In this document: positions 1-14,600 of the stretch, in pieces
How the letters are laid out: every line of letters begins with the position of its first letter
Numbering within the stretch: position 1 is the stretch's first letter
Assembly (NCBI GenBank): GCA_964017185.1
Contig: OZ024883.1
Span: 43,764,395-43,828,394 of the forward strand
DNA from: Rugalucina vietnamica
Lineage: Eukaryota > Mollusca > Bivalvia > Lucinida > Lucinidae
Reading direction: 5' to 3'
Length of the DNA stretch: 64,000 bases
Translations under genes and position numbers: made by a program
Notes under the pieces: generated by a model
Told to the model about the DNA's origin: nothing
Seen by the model: the letters and a program-made list of their open reading frames with translations, nothing else
The model's database searches: none

Positions 1-364
1 TGCCGTAAAATAGGTCAAGGTCATCCAAAGGTCATAACTGATAAATACATTGTAGTACTCCAGTCCCCGATGCTTCATGCCAAGTTTCGTTGAAATCGGT
101 CTAGTGGTTCTGGAGAAGAAGAATTTTGAAGGGTTTAACCATATATGGGAATGGCGGCCATCTTGGTCATGTGACATGAATTATTTAAAACCTATAGGTT
201 CCCCCTTCCCATAGATGCTTCAAATAAAATTTGGCTTTGATCGGTCAAGTGGTTTCAGAGAAGAAGATCTTTGAAAAGTGTGGATGACGGACGGATGACG
301 GACGGACGCCAGGTCATGTCACCCTACAAGCTCACATTGTGAGCCTAACCGCTCAGTTGAGCTA
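1..364 (-). repeat. Dispersed repeat R1, cut by window start
   Basis: Partial copy of the main dispersed family of this window (called R1 here), in reverse orientation. It contains the internal block about a drug-like run of short shared phrases: ggtcatgtgacatg, atggcggccatcttgg, and tttggctttgatcgg, then a GACGGACG cluster, and ends with the hairpin-forming terminus CTCACATTGTGAGCC...GCTCAGTTGAGCTAA. No coding potential. The other R1 copies listed here share these phrases in the same order. Confidence 0.75.
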
Positions 365-388
365 ATCAAACAAATGCCTTGATAAACT

Positions 389-485
389 TACCCTGTTCAC
401 TCTAATTAGTGCACATGCTTTTTCCAGAATCGACCACGTTGTGCACATATTGAAGCCTTTGTGCTAGTTAGAATGAATATGGTAA
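389..485. repeat. Short MITE-like element R4, degenerate
   Basis: Imperfect inverted repeat about 97 bp long with ends resembling TACCNTNTTCNNTCTAATTAG, and an internal GTGCACAT inverted pair. It matches the cleaner element at 42,456-42,780 and a fragment near 52,650. Confidence 0.5.
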
Positions 486-671
486 CAAAAACAGAAACAC
501 CAATTTTCTTTTTCCTAGTAACATTTATAGTGTTGTTCTATTGAAAGCAACTTTGTTATTGCACATTCTCCCAAATCAACCTTTTGATGTCACAAGATGT
601 GAAAAAGGCTTCTCATACATGCACTAATTCGACACACTTCTGTTATTCCTGTTGTACAAAGTACATGATGT

Positions 672-905
672 TTCCTATGTTACTATAGTTTGTAATGAAA
701 CAGCATCCGTGTTCAACACTTGCCGAAACAAAACACAAAAGTTTCACACGGTTAAAAGAAATGCTTCATATGTTACTATAGTTTATAATAATTGACAGCT
801 TGCCTCAAAATTAGCAAACACCGTGTTCAACACTTGCCGAAACAAAACACAAAAGTTTCACACAGTTCAAAGAAATGTTGCATATGTTTCTGTAGTTTAT
901 AATAA
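672..905. repeat. Tandem duplication, two 114-bp units
   Basis: Two adjacent units share the phrases GTGTTCAACACTTGCCGAAA, acacaaaagtttcacac and atatgttactatagtttat at a spacing of 114 bp. No open reading frame is conserved. Confidence 0.7.
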
Positions 906-978
906 CATACCTTTTGCATTGAAATTAGCTGACACTGTCACATTGGCTTAATGTGGTTAAAGTGACTAAATAACAAAT

Positions 979-1614
979 AGCCCAAAGAGCAAGGATGGCT
1001 CACCCAAGAGTCAAGGACAGTCTCTGGACAAAAGAAATGTAGTTTGGGTCTTGGTCATGTGACCTGGATTTTTTGTATACACATTCATTTCCTAACAATG
1101 TTTCACATAAAATTTGGCTTTGGCTTGGCCAATCAAAGCCAAACTTTCTGTGGAGCATCGTTAGGAGGGGGCAATGAAAATTTGTAGAAATTGTGAAGGT
1201 CACATGACCAAGATGGTCACCATGGCTATAAATAGCCCTTTAAAAGAATCTTCTTCTCCAGAACCAGAAGGCCTATGATTTTGAAACTTGGCATAAAGCA
1301 TTAGGCAATGGAGCCCTACAAAGTTTGTATAAATCATGACTCTGGGATGACCTTGTCCTATTTTAAGGCAAAGTCAACTTAGGTCGCCCATGCATTGTTA
1401 AAATTGTTAAAATGTCATTTGATGGGCAAAACTTGCAGGCAATTTGCAAATGGACTGAATTTTTATGATTTGGAAAAGAAATTGACTCCAGGGGTTGTTC
1501 TGACCCTGCCCTGGGATTGTATACATGTATATAACCATTATAGTCAAACAAGTTTATTGGAATTTTATAACTCAGGTCTCAGGTGAGCATTTACAGGACC
1601 ATTGGTCCTCTAGT
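979..1614 (+). repeat. Dispersed repeat R1, subtype with alternative 5' end
   Basis: Starts with agcccaaagagcaagg (the same alternative end as at 12,499 and, inverted, at 40,400) and finishes with the canonical R1 end CTCAGGTGAGC followed by AGGACCATTGGTCCTCTAGT. The right end abuts, and probably interrupts, the MITE that begins at 1,616. Confidence 0.65.
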
Positions 1615-1615
1615 T

Positions 1616-2532
1616 TTAAACCGACCATGGGATTGTTATTCTATTTGGTACTAAGAGCATCTAACATATCTCAGCTTTACAGGAAAAAATAATTTTATTT
1701 CATTCAATTTCCTAATGGGAGATAACTGTGTTGATATGATACCTCCTGCATTAGACAATGGTGAACCAAACTCGATAATGGCGAATCAAATAGTATATAG
1801 CGCAAAAGAAACCATTTTAAAGAGGATTTTTGCATACAAATGGTGCCACCATAATGCAAAACTAAATGTTGTTCGATAATATTGTGTTAGTTTACTTTGG
1901 TGACACTTTTACTGTCAACAGCAAAAGCCATATTGAAAAGGTCAATTATACAGATTCTTATTGCTTGAACAAATCAATGTAAGCCTAAAAGCAAGAGGGT
2001 TAAAGAACAACTTGCATCAATTTTAGTAGTGTCATTGACCAAACCAAATTGTTCGTGGAAAAGCCTTCTAAAGGCATAATATCAGTACTTTGTGCACATC
2101 CTTTTCACTACACAAATATGATTCGCTATTGTCAAATTTACCTGTACATCTTTCCATGCTTATATCTACCTTCAGTGTCAAAACTTTTATCAAAAACAGG
2201 CATACTGCATAACTACGGATATCAGGCCTTAAAATAATGCAGAAAATAGTCATAATCAAATGCTAAGGAATGAGGAAAGAAACACATTTTATCTGAACGT
2301 CACTTTTTGCCGAACAATAAACTAGGCATCTTATTTAAGGGATCAAGCGTTTCAGCAACCCTGATTTTATTGTCTTATTGAATTATCACTCCATTCCTCT
2401 ATCAAACCTCAAGGCATAGATGAAGGTAAATGACCGAGTTATATGATATATAATAATTTGTCTAAAGTTGAAGAAATTCTGCAAAAACTTTCCGACGGAT
2501 TCGCCACTGTCGACGATTTTCCATTGTCTAGT
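1616..2532 (+). mobile_element. MITE with ACTRGACAATGG ends, 5' truncated
   Basis: About 0.5 kb of this element matches the reverse complement of 62,600-63,159. The right end here reads GATTTTCCATTGTCTAGT; the outer end of the other copy reads ACTGGACAATGGCGAATC, so the two make an 18-bp imperfect terminal inverted repeat. The same motif recurs inside the element at about 1,751, 1,771, 2,120 and 2,499, as is common for transposase-binding subterminal repeats. There is no transposase ORF, so it is non-autonomous. The left end is missing where the R1 copy at 979-1,614 abuts it. Confidence 0.55.
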
Positions 2533-2564
2533 TCATAATACATTTTTTGCCATAGCTTTGCTGT

Positions 2565-2644
2565 TCATGTCCGTCGTTTCTTTATTTCTGTCACTTGAAC
2601 ATCTTCTTCAACATCATCTTGTATAAATATCACTTTATAAAGCT
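2565..2644 (-). CDS. ParB/Tudor gene, last exon
   Basis: 80 nt after the strong acceptor gttttccttacag. It supplies the second half of the Tudor-like domain (YKVIFIQDD..EEDVQVTEI) and a basic KKRRT tail before TGA. It enters with two bases that complete the Glu codon begun in the previous exon. A possible AATAAA on the minus strand lies near 2,366-2,371. Confidence 0.72.
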
Positions 2645-5600
2645 CTGTAAGGAAAACAAAAACAACATGTTGATTATCATTACATTTTACTATTTTCCCT
2701 ACTGTGGAACCATTGCCAAGAGTACCGGTCCATGGACAAGGACAAAAGTTATTTGCCCAGTGCAAAGGAATACAGGAATACATTTATGTTTTACAAACCG
2801 CTGATCTCTCAGAACAGTATGACATAATCAACTGCATGAATTATTCTTATCTCTAGCTCATTAACAATAGAACATCAGTTTGTTCAACAATTGTCTGTTC
2901 AAAGTTAATGAAATATAAAATTTTACAAACATTTCCGATGATAATTATGTCTGACAAAAACATCCTTTCAGAAAGGCAGCAATTGTTTTTACTTTTCTCC
3001 ATCTTAACACAAAGTGGACTTGTCTATCTTCATCTCTATGAGTCAGCGAAGCTTTATTAAATATCTGTCTGTGGTTACACAGTCATATTTAAAACCAAAG
3101 TTTAGAGCAATGGCAACAGACTGAAAAGTTTTATTTTTGCAGAAATATCTGCTGAAACACATTAAATTTTAATATCATCAAAAGGTAAGTACTCACCATC
3201 GGAAAGCTTTTTGATGATTCTGGCTTTGTATTTTTGTTTGTCGACACTCCATGTAGCATTGACCAGATCCCCAACCTGCAAAACATTGACTACAGAGGTA
3301 GAAAATATATATTTGTGTGACCTCAAGGTCTGTGCATTTTTAACTTACATAGAGACATGGATTATGTCCAAATCTATTTTGTAATTGAGACCAAAATATT
3401 TTATTTGTCTAAAAGTTGTATAGACAATAACTTCAATTTAAGTGAGTTAACTTCCAGATACACTAATATTAAATATCAAAACTGTGAATATATTCTTAAA
3501 ATAATCAATACAGGATGTCTTAATCAAATCACATGAAGATACAGCTCCTACATAAGACTGACTAACATATGAGCTGTGATGCGAGAAAAAACGGATTTTG
3601 CCGAGGCAAAAACAAAGGCGCAGATCAGCTGTGCATTAGCTGCACAGCTGAGCAGCGCCTTTGTTTTCGCTACTCCGATAGTACAATTCCTCTTATACTT
3701 TAAGCCAAAATTAAAGGCATCTAGCCTGCTTCTTTGTCTGTACAGGCCAATTTGTGTCTCACCTGGTCGGAAACCCCGAAGACCGGTTTCCTTGCATTGC
3801 GGCTCATATGTATATCACCAATGCAACATACACAAATTGGCAAATTTGCTAAACACATTATTGCAATGGGTGCATAACAAACAACTGTGGTCATATTGTG
3901 AGGGTTCCTTATTCCAGCTGCGCTTCCTTTGGTAAGTCAATCTCGTAATCAGTATTTACAGTAATTGGATTCACAATTTACACCATTAACTGAAAGATGC
4001 CTATATCAAATCTGAACCAGATGACCATGGTCCTGTAAATGCTCACCTGAGATCTCTACCAATAAATATATATTTGAACATCATGGTATATAGCCCCAGT
4101 TAAGGGGCAAATGAACCCTTTGGGCATATATATTATTTTTTTTGGTTTTCAGAATAATCAATATTTAGTGGATTTGCCAATTTCCTGCAAGTTTTTCCCC
4201 ATTCAAATGCATGGGGGACCTATGTTGACATTGCCATAAAATAGGCCAAGGACATCCCAGGTCATTATTTATATACATATTGAAATACTCAGGGTACTGA
4301 TGATACAAGCCAAGTATCATTACAATCAGTCCACTGGTTCTAGAGAAGAAGATTTTTGAAGGGTTTTTACCATATATCAGCATGGTGGCCATCTTGTTCA
4401 TGTGACCTGGATTATTTATAAAGACATTGGTTCCACCTTCCTACAGATGCTTCCTATGAACTTTGGCTTTGATTGGCCAAGTGGTTTGAGAGAAAAAGAT
4501 CTTTGATTATTTTTGTAAAATACATGTATATTGCCCCAGGGTGGGGGCAGACCAACCCCTGGAGTCAAAAGTTTTTCAGAATTATAAATATACAGTCAGT
4601 TTACCCCATTTCCTGCAAGTTTTCACCTTCAAATGACATTTTAATAGTTTTCCCCTATTCAAATGCCTATGTTGACCTTGCTGACAAATAGGCCAAGGTC
4701 ATCCCAGGGTCATACTTATTAATCACATTGAAATACTCAGTTCACTGATGCTACATCATGCAAAGTTTCGTTGAAATTGGCCTATCTGTTTCGTAGAAGA
4801 TTTTTGAAGGATTTTACCATATATGGGCATGGCGGGCATCTTAGTTGTGTTACCTTGATTATCTATCAACACATTGGTTCCCCCTTCCCATTTGAGTTTC
4901 ATATGAAATTTGGCTTTGATTGGCAAAGCAGTTTCAGAGAAGAACTTTGAATATTATAATCATATACATGGGTATTGCCCCGGGTTGGGGGGCAGACTTA
5001 CCCCTGGACTTTCATTTTTTCTGAGTCATACATATTCAGTCCATTTGTCAATTTCACTGATCACTGAAGCTACATGCCAAGTTTCGTTGAAATAGGTCCA
5101 CCAGTTCCAGAGAAGATTTTTGAAGGGTTTTTACCATATATGGGTGTGGCAGCCATCTTGGTTCCCCTTTCTTATAGATGCTTCATATAAAATTTGGCTT
5201 TGATTGGGCAAGGGATTTTAGAGAAGATGGTGGACGACGGACTAACAATGGACGGACGCCAGATCAAGGCCATCCTATAAGCTCACCTTGTGAGCCGTAA
5301 GGCTCAGGTGAGCTAAAAAGGTGGTAATGAAAAGATGTAGGAATATTTCCATGACCATGATTTCATAAAGCAATCATTCCAGTTTGGTGTTCAATTAATG
5401 ATTGAAATCACAATTTCAAGATTGTACCATGTGATGAATAATACATGTATATGCAGACTTAAATATTCATGAATAATACCAAAACAAAAAGTGGAAATCA
5501 TAATTACCTGAAGCTCACTGACTGCTCTTCTTTTCCTTGAAGGGGTCTTGTTCTCTTTATCTGAGGGAAAAGACATATCATGATTCATAAGGCCTAATTA

Positions 5601-8600
5601 AACTGTTGTATTAATATTAAGCTGCTATACAATTTATCAAATTATTCTATCAGGTGTTGAATTGTTTAGGACAATCTTCAATAAGTTGAACAATTGTTCT
5701 GTTTTTATCTTTCATACATTTTCATAAAGTTAGTCAAGTCAGGGTAAATGATGACCACCTACTGGAAAATAGCTGCTCACATGACTTACCATTTTTTTCT
5801 TTTAGTATCAGTAAATGATTGTCAATTTAGTTTTTTCCAACCTTGGTTTTTGCAGTGGGATTTTCATTCTGATTGCGTCATTTCCTGATCATTGTTTACG
5901 TTTTCTGTTTTTAATACCATAGACTTTATAACCATTATATTTCATTAATTGATAAGGTTATGTGAACGTCATTTCCATGAAAAGGATCAAACTCGAGAAA
6001 CCTGTCAGAGTATCAGGTTTTATTTACTCTTATTTTTAGTGTCACTAAGGGTAAATAAATACTGATTCCCTACTGTCTATACTCCATCTTCCAGAAACTG
6101 CATATTTCAAGTTCTCATGACAGACCTCAAGAAAAGTATGACCATGTCACCGTTTTGCATTCCCTATGTTGTAAAAAGCCACGAAATATCTGAAAATTCT
6201 TAAAAAAAAATAAAAAATAAAAAAATAAAAAAATAAAAATCATTCCAAAAGTAATTTTCAAGGGGTTTTTCCATTGTAAAAATGTCATCAAACAAAAAAC
6301 AAAATTATATTGTATGCATAGCTGAGTACCAAACTCTTAAAGTTATTCCAGGTGTTTGGATTACCTATTCAACAGGCCTATTCAAAATAAATTTTGGGCA
6401 TGATTATTTTATTAGTGGACCGATTTTCAAAATTTTTGCGGCATGTTTTACGGCTGGGTTGCGAAAAGATGATATGGTCAGGTTTTCTTTTAGTGTTTCA
6501 GAAAAGTAATATTTCAAAAAATGCAGTTTCTGAAAGATGATATACAGACAGTTATCCACAAATCAACACTCTGTAGCATTTATCCAGCTATTGTGTCTGA
6601 TTTAAATAATTGGGTGGTTGAAATTTACATACCTTCTGTACAAACAGTGGATCTCTTGTCTTGACGTCTTGTTTGAGGAGTAGAAGTTGTTTGTGGCTCT
6701 ATTTCTGCAAAATATATAAACATTAACAGTTGCATTGTAAGTAAGTTATTATATAAGCATAGAAGAAGATATGCTCAGGTTTTTCTTTTAGTGTTTCAGA
6801 AAAGTAATATTTCAAAAAATGCAGTTTCTGAAATATGACATACAGACAGTTATCCACAAATCAACACTCTGTAGCATTTATCCAGCTATTGTGTCTGATT
6901 TAATTAATTGGGTGGTTGAAATTTACATACCTTCAGTACAAACAGTGGATCCCTTGTCTTGACATCTTGAGTGAGGTGTAGAAGTTGCTTGTGGCTCTAT
7001 TTCTGCAAAATATATAAACATTAACAGTTGCATTGTAAGTAAGTTATTATATAAGCATAGAAGATGATATGGTCAGGTTTTTCTTTTAGTGTTTCAGAAA
7101 AGTAATATTTAAAAAAAAATGCAGTTTCTGAAATATGATATTCAGACAGTAAATCACAAATCAACACTCTGTAGCATTTATCCAGCTATTGTGTCTGATC
7201 TAATTAGCTGGGTGGTTGAAATTAACATACCTTCTGTACAAACAGTGGATCTCTTGTCTTGACGTCTTGAGTGAGGAGTAGAAGTTGCTTGTGGCTCTAT
7301 TTCTGCAAAATATATAAACATTAACAGTTGCATTGTAAGTAAGTTATTATATAAGCATAGTACAGAGCCTATGGAGACAAATATGTGATAAATCCATTCA
7401 CGAAAATTATTTAATTTTGGTTAATTGCTATGGTGTATATGGAATGGAAGAGAGTACTAAAGCATTAAAAATAAGAATGTGTATTGGTTTTTGATTGATT
7501 TTCTATGACAAAACATGGCAAAGTCTTAGTATTCAAAAGCAGTCATAGACTACTGTCCTTACAACATCTTTCTGAAACCAGTTGTTTTCAAAGTCACACT
7601 TCGGAAGTATCTCAATAAACCAGAGGACCAATGGTCCTGATATCGCTCAGCTGAGATTTTGTCTTTAATGAATAACCTTTGGCTAAGGCCATGTTGGCCA
7701 ATGTAAAACGTAAACTTGACCTCAAATACTCACATAATTATTTATACTATAAACTGTTTGTATCTACTAACATTCAGATCTTTCTATTTAAATTATCAGT
7801 TTAATAGGTCAAGGTCAGCCCAAGGTCATGATTTATATAAACTACGAAGGGAACAGCCTCAAATGCTACAAACCAATTTTCATTGAAAAAGGATTTTTAA
7901 AGGATTTTACCACATATATGGGCATGGTTGCCATCTTGGTCATGTGACCTGGACCCTTACTAAGGATACCACATATAAAATTAGGCTTTGATTGGTGAAG
8001 TGGTTTCTGAGAAATATTAAGTTTTTAATTTAATATGTAAATGGCATTTGGCCAATGTCAAGAGATGACCCAGGGAACAGCCTACAGGGCGACTAGGGAG
8101 ACATAGTCTCCCTAAATGAACAAACTTCTCCCTAATCTTCAGTTCTTGCAATCTTCAGTTCTCAGGCTACAACATTCCTTTTATATCCAACAATATTTTC
8201 ACTTTTTTACATGGAAAAGCCTGTTTGACAAAATTGACTTTAATGTAAATAAGTCATGGTCAACCCAAGGTCACGATTCATACAAACTATGGTGGGCCAA
8301 AGTCCCGAATGCTACATACCAAGTTTTGTTGAAATTAGTAAAACAGTTCCAGGGAAGATTCAGAGGTTTGAACAGTGTGAACTATGACATTTCACGACGG
8401 AGCATGGGTGTACTATAACCTCAAATTGTGAGTGAGCCTAATGGCTCAGGTGAACTTAAAAGGATCCACTGGACACCCCATGGTCTAAATCCTAAACAAA
8501 TCTTACCATTAGGAATACATTGTGAGCTCTTCAATTCTGCAACAACTTGTTTGAGGCTCTCATTCTCCATCTGAAAGAATATTATTTCAATGCTCACATT

Positions 8601-11600
8601 TTCTAAGGATTTGCTGCAAGGTTAGTGTATTGCTCTCATTCAATAAATTGTACTATCTGATTTGTTAACATTATCTAACAGAACAATAAACACTTAACAA
8701 TAGTTTAAGATTTTGGGAATGTGTAATCAAGGTAATTAATTGAAATTTTATTTTGAAACATAATTGATCCACTTTAAAAATATGTTTTTATAAGTGGAAG
8801 ACTTAATACACAAAAAGTGTGTGCCACCATGCAAGGGTTTAACTGAGAACAATATAACCAGGTTAAATGAAAACTTAGCACATCTTATATGAAGCGATGT
8901 AGAAATGAATGTATTTGTGCACAAGAAGTACCTAAATTTACCTTTAATTTTTCATTCTCTTCCTTCAGTTTTCTGATAATTTCATCTCTGTCATCTGTAG
9001 TCTGCTCAGCTTCTGACATAGCCTCATGACCTTCTGTCGCTTGTTCTTCAGCATGTACCTTCAGTGGACATTAATAAATACATAGTAAGAAATTGCAAAC
9101 CAATGAGGACCAAATTTCTGCTTTTTATCTTTGGCTTATTTTATCTATTGTGGACTGAAAGACATTGTCAGACTTCTCTATTAGGATTTTGGACAAACAC
9201 TCTTTCCAAATCTGATGTTAGGAGAGAAATTACCTGTTAGTTGCATGCAGACTTGCTGTTATATTAGATTTTCTTACAACCCGCAACACATTAGTTGTTA
9301 GATGTATAATCTTTTGAGCACTGGATTTCAAGCCAAAACAATTATCTGATTTATCATATACATGTATGCCTTAGGATTAAGAATCACTTTGCAACACTAT
9401 GCAGCTGCCCAGTATCTTTGTTTCACTGTAGTTATAGTGCAGGCAAGGAAAATAAGATTTGCTGTAACAAAGCTAGTACCCTCAAACTACTTCCCACTTT
9501 GGAATAGGTAACATACCTCTCTGTTTTCAGACTGGTCCATCTCTTCATTATCGTCTTCGTCATTTTTCTTCACAAGTTCCCTGAAAAAGAATTAGGAAAT
9601 TGTTTTGTTCCAGAAATACTGCAATTTTGAAAATAGCTAAAAGTACATTTCTTCAAAACACAGATCGTTGTTTTTAAATAATCAGTGCTCTTAATGATAA
9701 AAACAATAATACGAAGCATAAAAAAGATTTTTTTTGAGATAAAAATGCTTTTCTGTGACTTTGAAATTTTTTAAATTTCATCTATCAACTCTCCTTCAAG
9801 CACTGCATAAAGTTTCTGTGAAAGTACTGCTTATAAACCTTACCAAGTATATCTTTAAAGACTTAATGTTTACAGAAAGCTGATACCAAACTTTACCGAG
9901 GAATTATAGGTCAACCTCATTATAAGGTACTTGTAGGCAAAGATCAGGAAAAGGCGCAATCAGAAAAAAATTCACACTCCAAAAACTGAGGTGGGAAAAA
10001 ACTTAATTAACAATCAGGTACTTTTACCATGAAAACATATTGTAAGCCGAATGAGCAGCTTTTTTCATTATAAAGCTATCTTTTGGGTCCATATAACAGA
10101 ATCTTTTGAAAGTGAAACTGTGTTATAATGAAGTTATATACATTACACTTGCAAAATTATCAATTTGGGAGACATGACATGGCTGTGTTAAAGAGGCTGA
10201 ACTTTTCTTGTCAGAAGAAATATGGATGAAGCAGTAAGTTTATGTTTCATAACAACGGGTATTGTTCCAGAAGTATTTGCTTTATGTTTTGGTGTTGTAT
10301 TGTTGTGCTGTTTGCACCTTATGTACGTTTTCGTATTTTTTCCTTTTAGTGAAGTTCAGGTAACTGAGTGGCAGCCTATTGGGAAATAGCTGCTCACTCA
10401 GCTTACAATATGGTTTTCTTAGTGAAAGTACCTAATTGTCAATTTAGTTTTTCCCACCTTAGATTATGGAGTGGGGAATTCTTTCTGATTGCACCATTTC
10501 CTGAATATTGCATACTTTTAACTTTCCAACAACAAAACAAAATTGACGGGGGGGTCTCATTGCAACCATAAATTTTGACAAAACCACAAGAGTTGCTTTT
10601 TTTCCTAAAGTGACTACCAAAACGAGTTCTCACTGTATAAATTTCTGGTAGATCTTTTTTTATTATCTAAATTTTGATTATTTACAGGAAAAATGCATTT
10701 TTTTTTCACAGTAAACTTTATTGTTTGTATTGTATGTATTTGCGCTTTACATCCAAAGTCAACGTATACCTATGTTTTGGAACAAGCCTTCCAAAGGTAC
10801 ATTTTTCATCACTAAATTACAAATGTGATTGGAACAGCCAAAGAGGAAGAATGGCTGTACAAATACATTCATGACCATATCTTTATAAAATAAATGTGCT
10901 GGGTGTATAATCTTTGATTATTTTGTTATTTGTTTTGTTTAAGTCCTTATGGGGAGATTGCCACTTATGTCTATATTCCTAAAAGACAAGCAGTGCAGAG
11001 ACTTGATTGTTGGATGTAAAGGAAATTGCTAAATCTATTGCACATAGATGATAGTAGAGTATCATGTTTGACTGTCTATATGATCTACTCACCTCAACCG
11101 CTGTGAGAAGGCTTTTTTACCATTGGCTATGATTAACTTCAGTAGGTCCTGCCTGTTTTCCTCACTCAGATTGTGGGAGAAGATATCATGGAATATCGTC
11201 TGCTTCATTTCACGACCCTTCTTTACACCTTTAATTTTGCCCTCCACCCACAGTTTCTCGAGTTGTACCGCCAAATCCCACACAGCATCACTGGCCTTCA
11301 TCGCAAGAGCTAAATGGGCTTTATAATTGTAGTTGAGGGCTGTCACATTCTGAAATGATGCAAAGAATACATGGTATGCATAGTTTACAAACAGACAGAG
11401 ATATAGGCACCTGGTTAACAGGTTTAAGCCCCCCCCTCTCCCCAGTAATCTTAAATAACTGATCATTTCAAGGCGATATTTCTGTTGTGGTTCTATTTGA
11501 TTTATGTTTTGGAGCTAAATTTTTGTGCTGTTTGAACCTTAGGTACATTTTCGTATTTAAGTAAAGTTCATGTAAATGAGTGGCCACCTATTGAAAAATA

Positions 11601-14600
11601 GCTGCTCACTCGGCCAATGATATGTTCTCTAAGTATAAGTACCTGATCATTGCCTACTTGTACGGATTTATTCAAACTAAGATCATACAGACATATGCTG
11701 TTTTACACAATAAAATCATTCAAGATATCAATATGGCAACCTTATGAAGCAGTTTAGTACCAGAAGATTTCGTGTACAAGATACAGTGATGAAGAAATGA
11801 AGAAGTAAAATGTAGTGGGTTATCAATTCAAAGTTATTTTTATACAACTTTCACCAATATATGCCATTTTTATCAAAGGATGCATAAGCTCAATGGAATG
11901 TAGAAATTACATACTTGTTTTCACACAGTGTAGTTATGTTACAAAAAAGAAAGGCACAACTCCTCAGTTCAACTACAAAATCTTTACTTGGCCCCTATTT
12001 TGTGCATATTGGTAGAAGCAGCAGTCTTGTATTGGTTTCTTCTTTTCACCACATTGATTTGTGAGAGCAGAGTTTTAGCTGTCATATTCAAAATTCATCC
12101 ATAGAATTAGCTTATTCGACCATTTCAACTTCATGCAAGGAATTCCCATAGGTCACCAGTCCTTTCAGAAGACAAAAGACTACATAAGATTGATTTTAGT
12201 GGGCTTGCCCATACCCGGCGTATAATGCTTGATACAAATGATCAGCTGCAAGGAAATCACAAATTAAATAATACATACCTTCAGATTAAATATCTGCACC
12301 AGTTTTTTCTTTTCCCTAAGAATGCTTTCAGGAGGGCAACTCTGTAACTTGTCCTGAAAGAAAAGTATATAAGGCACTATAAGACAAGAGTAAGTTGTAA
12401 AGTATTTTACTTACTTTGCAGTCACATTGGTCAATGAAAACGCACAGGCTTCTCCGAAACACATGAGCTTCCATATTGGGATGTACAGGCTTCCTAAGAC
12501 AAGTAGCCCAAGGGCAACGATCGCTCACCTGAGAGTCAACAAGTACAGTCACTGGAAAAAGTTTTTTTACTTTCTTTTTTTTACCCTAAATGGGTATTAC
12601 GGCCATCTTGGTAATGTTTCAGGTCTATGGCTGCAATAGTTACCATAGGATCATTGGTCCTGTAAACGCTTACCTGAGACCTAGTTGTCACTAATTTCCC
12701 CATGTTTCTATGTTTGCCTATGTTTTCAAACTTGACCTTGACCTAAATTAATCACATAACTTCATCTACTCTATTAGTTGTTTGCATCTACCACTTTTCA
12801 GGTCTCAGGCTGCATTTAATTTACAAAATATCCATTGTTTTCACTTTTTCCCATGTAAAAGCCTATGTTTCCAAAATTGACCTTCCCGTTAAATAGGTCA
12901 AGGTCATCCTAGGGTCATCATTCTATCAAACTATGATGGACTGGAGTCCCAAATGCTACATACCAAGTTTCGTGAAAATCGGCCTGTCGGTTCTGGAGAA
13001 GAAGATTTTTGAGTGGTTTTTACCATATATGGGCACGGAGGCCATCTTGGTCATGTGACCTAAATTTCGGGATCATACTTTCGTTACCCCTACCCAGGGA
13101 TGCTCCAAATAAAATTTCAGTTTGATTTGGCCATGCGGTTTCAGAGAAGAAGATCTTTGAAAAGTTTGTATAGACGACAGATCGGCCAAGGTCAAGAGAT
13201 GACCTTGACCTAAATTAATCACATACTTTCATTAGTTGTTTTGCATCTACCACTTTTCAGGTCTGCAATAGTTTTCAAAAAATCCATATTTTTCACTTTT
13301 TCCCAATTTTGCAATTTTCCGCTTTTCGTCTTATAAGTCAATGGAAACTTTAAGTTGCCATAGCAACCAAAGTAGTGGGACAAGGGACAATAAAAAACTC
13401 AAACTTTGTAGAGGCTAATATCATAAGCATGTATGCAAAGTTTCAGCTTCATCCGCTTTACAGCTTCTGAGAAGAATTCTTTTTCGAAAATTTACCCTTT
13501 ATGTTGCTATAGCAACCAAACGAATAAAGCGATTTTGACAAAAGTTGCCTAAAACGGGGAGGACTACTCAATAAACATTTATGTAAAAATTTCAATATCC
13601 TCAATGAAAGGCAGAAATTGCAAATTTCCACTTTTTGCCTTATCAGTCAATGGAAACTTCAAGTTACCATAGCAACCAAAGTGGTTGGACAAAGACAATA
13701 AAAACACAAACTTTGTACAGGCTAGTGTCATAAGCATGTATGCTAAATTTCAGCTTCATCCCCCATACGGCTTTTGAGAAGAAGATTTTTGAATATTTTT
13801 TTCGAAAATTTACCCTTTATGTTGCTATAGCAACAAAACGAATAAAGTGATTTTTACAATAGTTGCCTTAAACGTGAAGGACTACTCAATAAACATATAT
13901 GTAAAAACAAAATTCAAATATCCCCAGCCTGACAACGGAATGCCAATTTCCACTGTTTCTCCATACAAGTCAATGGAATCTTCAAGTTGCCATAGCAACC
14001 AGAGTTCTTATCCAATCGATATAAAAAACACAAATATTCGTTCCCCCCACCTGTAGATGTGATATGTGAAATATGAAAAGATTCTGCCTGGCAGCTTCAG
14101 AGGAGAAATCGTTTGAAAATGTTGATGACAACGGACAACGACGACGCACAGACGCCGGCTCGACTACTATACTATAAGCTCACCTTGTGAGCCTTCGGCT
14201 CAGGTGAGCTAAAAATGGCAAATTGTTGACAGGATCAAATAGTAAGAGACATAAGTTAACTCTGTATTCATTTACCTTTTCAATGGTAACTATTATCTCT
14301 CTTTCCTGCCTGGTGACTGGGTTGGGATTTTAAATTTCATTAATTGTATCAATTCCTGTGCCTTCTTTGCATAAAATGCGTGCATGTTACGACAATTCCA
14401 ATCCAGCAGCCTAGATGCTGTCAATGTTGGGTTGCATGCAAAATACATGAATTTTTAAGCATTTCTTCAATTTTGTTCACAGGATGCTGAACAGAAACAA
14501 AAGGATAACCAAACCACAAAATGTCAGAATGTTGGTGTGAATCAAGTTAAGCACAATTTTACAAAATACATGTAGTGCTATAATAATCTGTTCTGTTTCA

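Larger units (their letters stand above)
6468..7366. repeat. Three tandem genomic units of about 300 bp carrying one exon each
   Basis: The phrase ggtcaggttttcttttagtg starts units near 6,468, 6,770 and 7,065; each unit contains intron sequence, one 72-nt exon and atataaacattaacagttgc. The spacing of the exons is 298 and 300 bp. Units are highly similar in introns as well as exons, so the duplication is recent. Confidence 0.88.

Noticed and set aside
3576-3935. 119-codon plus-strand frame
   Set aside because: Covers the R2 MITE; composition and position are explained by that element.
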